A DNA stretch of 64,000 bases from the NCBI GenBank assembly GCA_900104855.1, contig FNSS01000001.1, forward strand, positions 5,828,001 to 5,892,000. The letters run 5' to 3'. Of this stretch, positions 58,705 to 64,000 are shown piece after piece. The notes under the pieces were generated by a model. That model was given only the letters and a program-made list of their open reading frames with translations. It had not been told where the DNA came from and did not search any database. Source of the stretch: Rhizobiales bacterium GAS188. Lineage in GTDB: Bacteria; Pseudomonadota; Alphaproteobacteria; Rhizobiales; Beijerinckiaceae. Numbering within the stretch: the first letter of the stretch is position 1; every line of letters begins with the position of its first letter. The translations under genes were made by a program, and so were the position numbers.

Positions 58705-58791
58705 ATGGACACCACGACGCTTTTGATCATCATCATCGTGTTGATCATTCTCGGTGGCGGCGGCTGGTACGGCCGGGGGCGCTGGTTCTAG
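58705..58791 (+). CDS. 28-residue DUF3309-type membrane peptide, copy 2
   Basis: MDTTTLLIIIIVLIILGGGG, WYGRGRWF: one helix. TGCAGGAGCTCGCA precedes ATG 58705. Differs from the copy at 38760 in only a few residues. It is in tandem with the larger DUF3309-like gene at 58365 and is followed by the small charged gene at 58886 and the MERSEGV copy 2 at 59276, repeating the arrangement around 38.8 kb. Confidence 0.8.
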   Translation: MDTTTLLIIIIVLIILGGGGWYGRGRWF

Positions 58792-58885
58792 GCGGAGCTG
58801 GCTGAAGCTGCTGTCGCCGTTGCAGCGCCTAAGCCCGGTTGCGGAAAGATCCGGGCAACGACACGGCTGAAACAATCGGGAGACG

Positions 58886-59098
58886 ATGATGGGCCAGGAT
58901 CGAAAAGATCGAATCGCACACGACGCCGATAAGGAGCAAACAAAATTGCTGGAGGGCCGAGGTAAGGCCGTCGGCAGCGGCAAGAAGCACGCGGCAGGCA
59001 AAGACGAGCCCGACGAGGTGGCCAGCACCGAGCAGAACGCGGATCGGCAGGTGGAGACCCCGATTGGCGCGATGCGCGATGATGATCGCCGGAGCTGA
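58886..59098 (+). CDS. Small hydrophilic protein, 70 residues
   Basis: MMGQDRKDRIAHDADKEQTK, LLEGRGKAVGSGKKHAAGKD, EPDEVASTEQNADRQVETPI: extremely charged and likely disordered, with no membrane part. ATG 58886 follows ATCGGGAGACG. Not recognised. Disordered hydrophilins of this kind often accompany CsbD and DUF3309 genes in stress clusters. Confidence 0.6.
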   Translation: MMGQDRKDRIAHDADKEQTKLLEGRGKAVGSGKKHAAGKDEPDEVASTEQNADRQVETPIGAMRDDDRRS

Positions 59099-59208
59099 TA
59101 CCCGAAGTTGCCGGAAGCCTTCCGCCTCTCCTTGAAATACGGAGACAGGTTTCCCTGGGGTTTTGGAACCGGCGCGGTTGCCGTCCCTTCGGTCTCGGCT
59201 GGGCATAG

Positions 59209-59251
59209 GCAGATTCCGTAGCTGCTGCCGATGCGTGTTCTTGCCTATAAC
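59209..59251 (+). promoter_or_regulatory. Two-block promoter module, copy J (GCAGATTCCG...CTATAA)
   Basis: GCAGATTCCG 59209-59218 and CTATAA 59245-59250 (TAT one base closer than in most copies). Homologous to copy I. Drives MERSEGV copy 2. Confidence 0.6.
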
Positions 59252-59275
59252 AAGTCAGTTGCCAGGAGGCACGTC

Positions 59276-59536
59276 ATGGAACGCTCCGAGGGCGTCACTG
59301 CCGTACTTACTCGCGTGATGAAGATGATTGACCGATCGAATGGGAGCTTGCTGAGAAGCATGGAGCACGTCGAGGGTTCGAAGATGAGGGTTGTGAGGAG
59401 CCAAAAGGTTCAGCTTGTTCCGGATATATCCCCATCGCCTCAAAGATCGGCCCTGCCTCGGCGGCGGTTGTTCGCTAGCCATCTTGGAATGGAGCATGCC
59501 GGGTTTCGGCCCGTACAGCCCTCGACGCGAGTATGA
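59276..59536 (+). CDS. MERSEGV-type small protein, copy 2
   Basis: 86 residues from ATG 59276 (CAGGAGGCACGTC upstream). MERSEGVTAVLTRVMKMIDR, SNGSLLRSMEHVEGSKMRVV match copy 1 at 38918-39118; the remaining 45 residues (RSQKVQLVPDISPSPQRSAL...) do not, and the longer length may reflect loss of the original stop by indel. Promoter and ribosome-binding region are also paralogous. Soluble, helical start. Unknown function. Confidence 0.6.
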   Translation: MERSEGVTAVLTRVMKMIDRSNGSLLRSMEHVEGSKMRVVRSQKVQLVPDISPSPQRSALPRRRLFASHLGMEHAGFRPVQPSTRV

Positions 59537-59648
59537 GGAAAGCTGTCGCGCCGTCTGGCGCCGGCCGGAACGCGGGCTTGGCCTCAATCGAAAATTGGCG
59601 CCTTGAATCCGACATTACTGTGCGGGGGCGACGCAGGAGTAGCGACAG

Positions 59649-59915
59649 ATGAGCTGCCGTGTCGAGTTCATCCAGCATGAGACGGTGATCTTCGCCTTCC
59701 CATTCGAGGCGTCGAACCGAGACCGCAAATCCTTTCAGGGACTCGCGCAGGACATTGTGCGAGGCTATTTCGAAGATGGTAACGGCCGGCCTAGGCCAAT
59801 TCCCCCTAGCAACGTGCTCCCGGACGCGGTGAGAATCGTGAACGACGAAAAGAGAGAAGTTGCATTTTGGTCGCTCAAAGATGAGCTAAGCGAGCACCAA
59901 ACAACGAAGGATTGA
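59649..59915 (+). CDS. Hypothetical protein, 88 residues
   Basis: ATG 59649 preceded by CAGGAGTAGCGACAG. MSCRVEFIQHETVIFAFPFE, ASNRDRKSFQGLAQDIVRGY, FEDGNGRPRPIPPSNVLPDA, VRIVNDEKREVAFWSLKDEL: a mixed alpha/beta soluble protein. The codon pattern and good ribosome-binding site argue for a real gene. I do not recognise the family. It stands alone downstream of the MERSEGV gene; no promoter assigned. Confidence 0.6.
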   Translation: MSCRVEFIQHETVIFAFPFEASNRDRKSFQGLAQDIVRGYFEDGNGRPRPIPPSNVLPDAVRIVNDEKREVAFWSLKDELSEHQTTKD

Positions 59916-60100
59916 TAATGTACCAAGCTCGCTTTGAGCAGATGCGCGATCTGCGACCACGATCTGCCCAACTCCACCCCCACCGCTCAAGGAAAGCCCG
60001 ACAACAGGAAAGAGACCTCGGCCTATGTCGCCGAGGCCTATCCTGTTTCGACGCTCCCCAGCCCATGCCGGCTCAACTCGCGCCGAGCCGACGCGTCGGA

Positions 60101-60412
60101 TCAGCAGCGACCCGGATGATAAGCGCACCAGCCACGCTGATGGCGCCAACCTTCTTCATCCCCGCCCCCACGACGACGCCAATCGCCTTCATCACCACCG
60201 CGACGACGCCAATCGCCTTCACCCCGATAGCGAGCATAGGACCGGCGGGACCCATATCCCTCCTGGGAAGCTGCTGCGCCGGCGGCAAAGCCTGCAATAG
60301 CGCCGACCGCGGCCGCGCCATTCCTTCCGTCTCCCGCCTTGGCGGGCAAGCTGATCGCGCCAAGTGCAGAAATGCCGATGACCGCGCTCAAGAAAGCTGT
60401 TCGAATATTCAT
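60101..60412 (-). CDS. Small exported Gly/Arg-rich protein
   Basis: 103 residues from ATG 60412; the frame is open 51 bp further. Signal peptide MNIRTAFLSAVIGISALGAI, SLPAKA (~26), then a short glycine-zipper AAAVGAIAGFAAGAAASQEG and a repetitive tail YRGEGDWRRRGGDEGDWRRR, GGGDEEGWRHQRGWCAYHPG RC. The GDWRRRGG units are tandem duplicated in DNA (about 60180-60235). The domain layout (signal, zipper, repetitive charged tail) resembles 27967-28254. An exact EcfG promoter is 85 bp upstream. Confidence 0.7.
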   Translation of the reverse strand: MNIRTAFLSAVIGISALGAISLPAKAGDGRNGAAAVGAIAGFAAGAAASQEGYGSRRSYARYRGEGDWRRRGGDEGDWRRRGGGDEEGWRHQRGWCAYHPGRC

Positions 60413-60496
60413 GACATTGTCTCCCGAAAAAACTGTGAGCGCCGCTGCTTTTAATTTCGGCATAGCTGCGCAGGATTGGTATCATCCACTCGTATA

Positions 60497-60521
60497 AACG
60501 CGTGATCTTCATATAAGTTCC
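60497..60521 (-). promoter_or_regulatory. EcfG-type promoter (GGAAC-N16-CGTT) for 60101-60412
   Basis: Minus strand GGAAC 60521-60517 and CGTT 60500-60497, exact, spacer 16 bp; leader of about 75 bases. Confidence 0.65.
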
Positions 60522-60625
60522 GATCGGCGAAATCATGATCTTATAGGCAGGATGACATTTTCTTTGGAGATCTTCACGATGACTTATCCCCTGGTGATGT
60601 TCCGGCCGGGAGCGGCGCGCCTGCC

Positions 60626-62503
60626 TCAGGATTTGCGGCTCTTGCCTGCTCGCACACGTTCCGCCAGGTTCGACACGGCGGACATCAGCTTCGACTTTGA
60701 CCGATCGCCCGATGCGCGCCATTTCCACCTGTATGCCCGTTTCCGGGTCTTCGAGACGAGGTAGATGTCACGAACGAGACGCGCGCCCTGAGGATGGGCC
60801 TGCATCACCAATTTGCGCTCATGCAAAGCCTCGAGCTCAGGCCTGTGGCCGATGCTGATCACGGTCGTTTCCGGCAGGCGCTCAAAGACCAGTTTCATCA
60901 TTCGGTCCTGGCTCGGCATATCGAGAGCGGAGGTCGCCTCGTCCAGGACCATGATCGTCGGGCGTTGAATCAAGACGCGAGCGAAGGCTACACGCTGCTT
61001 CTCGCCTCCCGAGAGGGTCTGATCCCAGTTCTCCTCGTCGTCCAGGCGGTTCGACAATTTGTCGAGACCGACCGCGCTCAGCGCATTGGCGACGAGCGCC
61101 CCATCCGCCTCGTCGAGCGGAGTAGGATAGGCAACCACGCGCTTGAGGCTGCCGACCGGGATGTAGGGACGCTGCGGCAAGAAGAACAGCCGGCTGTTTC
61201 GATGGAAGAGGATTTCGCCCCCGCCCCAGGGCCACAGGCCGGCGAGCGCGCGGACCAGGGAGCTCTTGCCGGTGCCCGACTCGCCGACGACCAATACCCT
61301 CTCGCCGTGGTTCACCTTGACGTCGGCGTCATTGATGACGCGCGTTCCGTCATCGAGAGTGACCGAGAGATTGCGCAGATTCAGAGCGACATCCTCGGTC
61401 TCGCCCCGCGTGATATGGCCGACCCCGGAGTTTTCAGCTTCTTCCAAGGCATCGAGAGCGGCAAGCAAGGACGCGACGCGGCGCGCCGAGGCGGTCCAAT
61501 CGGCAAAACGCGGATAGTTGTCGACGAGCCAGGAAAATGCCGCTTGCACGATAACGAAGGCGGAGGCGGCCTGCATGACCTGGCCGAGCGACATGCTGCC
61601 ATCGAGAAATTTGGGCACGGATAGGAGAACGGGCAAGACGGGCGCCAGAAACAGGCTCACCTGCGACACGATCGTGGTGCGCAAGCTCTGACGGCTGATC
61701 TCTTTCCAGCGGTTAAGGACATTCTCAAGCGAGAGGTCGAGCCCGGCACGCTCCTCGGCTTCGCCGCCGAGGAGCGCGATGCTTTCTCCATTCTCGCGCA
61801 GCCGCGTGAGGATGTAGCGGAACTCGGCTTCTGATTGGTTCTTACGCTCGGCGGCCGCGACGAAGTGACGGCCGATGAAGAACATCGCGCAGCTCGCGAA
61901 TGCCGCCCAGCCGACGGCGCCAAGAACGAGAAATCCAGGGATCTCGATCTTCGTTCCAAGAACGTCGAGGGCGAGCGCGCCGCCCACCGTCCACAATACG
62001 ACCGTGAAAGTCACGGCCGACATGAGCGCTTGGCTCAAGCCGACCGCAAACTCGATCGGTGCTTCCGTCGCAACCCTCAGGTCTTCGGCAATCCGATATT
62101 CCGGATTCTCATGATCGCCCTGGATGAGGTTGAGCTGGAAATAACGCCCCTTGGCGAGCCAATAATCGGCAATGTGCCTGGTCATCCAGGCGCGCCAACT
62201 TCGTTGCATCGCCATGCGGCAGCGCACGATCGACAGCACGGCCAAGACGCCGGCCACGACCAGCCCCGGAAATATGTAGCCCTGGAAGAATGCGGCTACG
62301 GAATCCTTTTTCTCCAAGGCGTCGAAGAAGACCCTGTTCCACCTGGTGACACCGTAATGAATGCCAACGTTGAAACAGACGAGAATGAAGAGAGTGACGC
62401 TCAAGAGCCACGCCGAACGCTGGCCATTGCGACCCCAAAACTGCAGGCCTAGTTCCCAAAATCGACGCAGCAGATACCGCCGCGATTCACCTTCGCTCAT
62501 CGA
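60626..62503 (-). CDS. ABC transporter, fused membrane and ATPase domains (YddA/SbmA-related)
   Basis: 625 residues from ATG 62503; TTG starts up to 62608 would add 35 residues. N-terminal SbmA/BacA-like membrane domain (~1-340): WLLSVTLFILVCFNVGIHYG, VTRWNRVFFDALEKKD, then RMAMQRSWRAWMTRHIADYW, the EAA-like stretch NPEYRIAEDLRVATEAPIEF, and further helices. C-terminal ATPase: Walker A VVGESGTGKSSLVRALAGLW, signature LSGGEKQRVAFARVL, Walker B TIMVLDEATSALD, and H-loop SIGHRPELEALHERKLVM. This is the YddA/ABCD-type exporter or importer family; in rhizobia relatives affect very-long-chain fatty acids or peptide uptake. The C-terminus has a basic tail (SKTRKRAYRWKWRASGDRSKSK). Confidence 0.88.
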   Translation of the reverse strand, partial: SMSEGESRRYLLRRFWELGLQFWGRNGQRSAWLLSVTLFILVCFNVGIHYGVTRWNRVFFDALEKKDSVAAFFQGYIFPGLVVAGVLAVLSIVRCRMAMQRSWRAWMTRHIADYWLAKGRYFQLNLIQGDHENPEYRIAEDLRVATEAPIEFAVGLSQALMSAVTFTVVLWTVGGALALDVLGTKIEIPGFLVLGAVGWAAFASCAMFFIGRHFVAAAERKNQSEAEFRYILTRLRENGESIALLGGEAEERAGLDLSLENVLNRWKEISRQSLRTTIVSQVSLFLAPVLPVLLSVPKFLDGSMSLGQVMQAASAFVIVQAAFSWLVDNYPRFADWTASARRVASLLAALDALEEAENSGVGHITRGETEDVALNLRNLSVTLDDGTRVINDADVKVNHGERVLVVGESGTGKSSLVRALAGLWPWGGGEILFHRNSRLFFLPQRPYIPVGSLKRVVAYPTPLDEADGALVANALSAVGLDKLSNRLDDEENWDQTLSGGEKQRVAFARVLIQRPTIMVLDEATSALDMPSQDRMMKLVFERLPETTVISIGHRPELEALHERKLVMQAHPQGARLVRDIYLVSKTRKRAYRWKWRASGDRSKSKLMSAVSNLAERVRAGKSRKS

Positions 62504-62702
62504 GTTGACGTCGTTCTCGGTGTCCACCTTCGCATCCTCGATCTGTCGATCGGTTGTCGACAATAACAGGGCAAGGGCTCGCTGCGAGAGCCGCGAGCCA
62601 TGCAACAACAGCGCATGGCTTGCGGTCGCCGGGGTCTGTTCCGACGCTCACAAGCCAGGAAAGCAAGCCGCGCACCAACGGGGAGGTCGGCTGGAGCCCC
62701 TG

Positions 62703-63302
62703 TTAGTCAGCCAATTTGGGGAGCAGCGCCTGGAGCGCGGCTACGAGCAGCAGTTGAGCGGCAGATACGAGAATCGGGCGAGCGGCCGGGGGACCGGGAA
62801 TCTTGGTCAGCCAATCGTCCAGGGTGCGCTCCATTGCGCCACTCAACTGTTGGGCGCCCGACGTGACCTGCGCTTTAGCGTGATTCATGACCTCCTCGCT
62901 TTTCGCCCTGGCGCGGTCTCGAAAGACTTTCGTCGCCGATTCCGCCAAGGAACTCACCATATTCGTAATCCGTCCAGGCGGCCGAGGTTCCCGATCTTCG
63001 CCGGGTGGATTTGGTGTGAGATCGATGTCGCGATTATAGGCTTTCGTGCGACGGACAGCTGAATATGCCAAAAATCCCAACCCTGCTCCGATGAGGACGG
63101 TGGGGATCGGATGACGGCGGGCGGCGATATCCAAGACCTTCTCTGCGGTCATGTCCTTCAAGCCGCTGCTCTGGGTCCACTCATCAAGCAAGTGGGAGGG
63201 AGTGAGATTGCCGCGCAGCTTATCGATTGTGACACCAAGTCTTTGCCTGACGCGATTTGCGTCGTCCGCGAGTTGGGAAGCCGAGAGCGTCTGCCGCGTC
63301 AT
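62703..63302 (-). CDS. DUF3618 domain protein
   Basis: 199 residues. N-terminal DUF3618 segment (SASQLADDANRVRQRLGVTI, DKLRGNLTPSHLLDEWTQSS), then IPTVLIGAGLGFLAYSAVRR as one membrane helix (~86-104), followed by a mostly helical tail with a second hydrophobic end (RPILVSAAQLLLVAALQALL). Found downstream of holin-like and ElaB-like genes in many rhizobia; thought to be an inner-membrane stress protein, though nothing is proven. It is the last gene of the operon: ATG 63302 follows the holin-like stop by one base. Confidence 0.85.
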   Translation of the reverse strand: MTRQTLSASQLADDANRVRQRLGVTIDKLRGNLTPSHLLDEWTQSSGLKDMTAEKVLDIAARRHPIPTVLIGAGLGFLAYSAVRRTKAYNRDIDLTPNPPGEDREPRPPGRITNMVSSLAESATKVFRDRARAKSEEVMNHAKAQVTSGAQQLSGAMERTLDDWLTKIPGPPAARPILVSAAQLLLVAALQALLPKLAD

Positions 63303-63303
63303 T

Positions 63304-63684
63304 TCAACTGCTCCTGATCAGCGATGACAGCTGATCCAAGCTGCGGACCGGGACCAATCGAGCCGGCTTGAGCGCCCGCATGCCGAAGAAGAGGAGAATG
63401 CCTCCGACCACCATCGTCGCGGCCGCTACAATGAAGCACGCCCCGTCAGGCGGCATCCCGAGCCTGACAAGCAGAGCCGCCGCGCCTGCCAGTAGAATGA
63501 AGACGCTCGCCAGCGTGATGGCGAAGCCACCGGCGAGAAACGCCAGGCCGGACGCCGCTTTCGCCGAGGCCTCGCTCAACTCCGCCCTGATCAGACGACT
63601 TTCGATCGAGATCAGGTCGGAGACCTGGCTCAGAAGATCTGCCGCCAACTGGCGGGTCGACGTCGATTGAGGTGCGTAAGTCAT
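63304..63684 (-). CDS. Phage-holin-superfamily/DUF1469 membrane protein
   Basis: 126 residues: amphipathic N-terminal helix (LAADLLSQVSDLISIESRLI, RAELSEASAKAASGLAFLAG), then two membrane helices FAITLASVFILLAGAAALLVRL (~54-75) and GACFIVAAATMVVGGILLFFG (~81-101). This is the Phage_holin_3_6 layout (LVR.E..L.RAEL.E....A..G...L..G), which in bacteria is a chromosomal envelope stress gene and not a prophage holin. No phage genes are nearby. It lies between the ElaB-like and DUF3618 genes. Confidence 0.85.
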   Translation of the reverse strand: MTYAPQSTSTRQLAADLLSQVSDLISIESRLIRAELSEASAKAASGLAFLAGGFAITLASVFILLAGAAALLVRLGMPPDGACFIVAAATMVVGGILLFFGMRALKPARLVPVRSLDQLSSLIRSS

Positions 63685-63739
63685 GCGCCGATCCTCCGTG
63701 CCACAGCGCTTTCGACGTGTTGGGTCGGCAATGGACGGT

Positions 63740-64000
63740 TCAAGTCATCTTGCCGATCAGAACGCCCACCCCGATCGCTATTGCGACCGCACTCAATGGA
63801 TTTTTCTGAATACGCGCTTCGAACTCAGCCTCGAGTGACACGAGCCTGTCCTGGGCCACAGCAGCAGATTGAGTGATATTGTCGCCGGCCGTTCCGACGA
63901 CGTCCATGACCTGGTCGCGCGTAGAGGTCGCTTGGTTCTGAACGAGCAGACCGACCGTTTGCGTCAACTTCGCCAGATCGTCCCGCAAGGCGGCGAAATC
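63740..64000 (-). CDS. DUF883/ElaB-like membrane protein (5' end outside window)
   Basis: The frame is open to the window edge (DFAALRDDLAKLTQTVGLLV), and the family has residues upstream of that, so the start lies outside. Visible ~86 residues: a long amphipathic helix (QNQATSTRDQVMDVVGTAGD, NITQSAAVAQDRLVSLEAEF, EARIQKNPLSAVAIAIGVGV) ending with one membrane helix LSAVAIAIGVGVLIG (~68-82 of the visible part) and GKMT. The ERIRKNPLSAVAIAAGVGFLIG.. end is the ElaB/YqjD/DUF883 signature; these C-tail-anchored inner-membrane proteins bind ribosomes in E. coli. First gene of the envelope operon with 63304 and 62703. Confidence 0.85.
   Translation of the reverse strand, partial: DFAALRDDLAKLTQTVGLLVQNQATSTRDQVMDVVGTAGDNITQSAAVAQDRLVSLEAEFEARIQKNPLSAVAIAIGVGVLIGKMT

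Noticed and set aside
60552-60764. Plus-strand ORF of 70 codons with good start region
   Set aside because: Its second half is antisense to the YddA-type ABC gene and no family is recognised.
63304-63684. Prophage interpretation of the holin-like gene
   Set aside because: This holin-superfamily protein belongs to a chromosomal ElaB-like/DUF3618 operon; no capsid, integrase or lysis genes nearby.

Overview
The window is GC-rich chromosomal DNA whose gene families point to an alphaproteobacterium of the Hyphomicrobiales (Bosea, Bradyrhizobium or Methylobacterium relatives; genus is inference). Signs include an HWE/HisKA_2 histidine kinase, a phasin with TGC-rich operators, DUF1236 and extensin-like proteins, CsbD, DUF3309 and DUF2945 stress proteins, and many sites matching the sigma-EcfG general-stress promoter (GGAAC-N16/17-CGTT). 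No rRNA, tRNA or CRISPR array was seen.

Layout. 1-11.8 kb is one plus-strand catabolic operon: two hydantoinase/oxoprolinase A+B pairs and a Dpp/Opp-type ABC importer in which one permease is fused to one ATPase. 12.4-20 kb holds a phasin, a SPOR-domain protein, a decayed patch (cold-shock pseudogene, TolB-like fragment, broken micro-gene), a Crp/Fnr regulator, a PAS histidine kinase, and cell-wall genes (extensin-like protein, L,D-transpeptidase). 20-28 kb has small hypothetical genes, a transposase relic, a class III adenylate cyclase and a very large CheB-CheR-PAS-kinase-REC-REC-LuxR hybrid. 28-39 kb is a stress archipelago of many tiny secreted, membrane or charged proteins, a lone receiver protein, a glycosyltransferase with a glycogen-debranching-type enzyme, and an AI-2E exporter-family protein. 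39.5-43.2 kb is the phosphoketolase-acetate kinase operon. 43.2-50 kb is a metal-handling island (Cys-rich peptide, frameshifted copper-type P-ATPase, MFS exporter, YHS and DUF5676 proteins), with an IS5-family element inside a stress gene. 50-64 kb has a channel-like protein, an Mg2+ P-ATPase, Dps and UspA remnants, a VIT1-like transporter, an orphan ABC membrane domain, more micro-proteins, a YddA-type ABC transporter, and an ElaB-like/holin-like/DUF3618 envelope operon that runs off the end.

Regulation is the main interest. Two promoter classes recur between about 15 and 61 kb. One is the known EcfG type (ten candidates). The other I cannot assign: a GTAG[T/A]TTCCGA block followed at nearly constant distance by a TAT-type -10. 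It occurs ten times (plus one upstream block alone) ahead of the receiver gene, phosphoketolase, the metal island, the Mg2+ ATPase, the Dps/UspA remnants and several micro-protein genes. These genes look like a stress/low-oxygen/metal regulon wired by two systems, with many members already decaying by frameshift, nonsense mutation or IS insertion.
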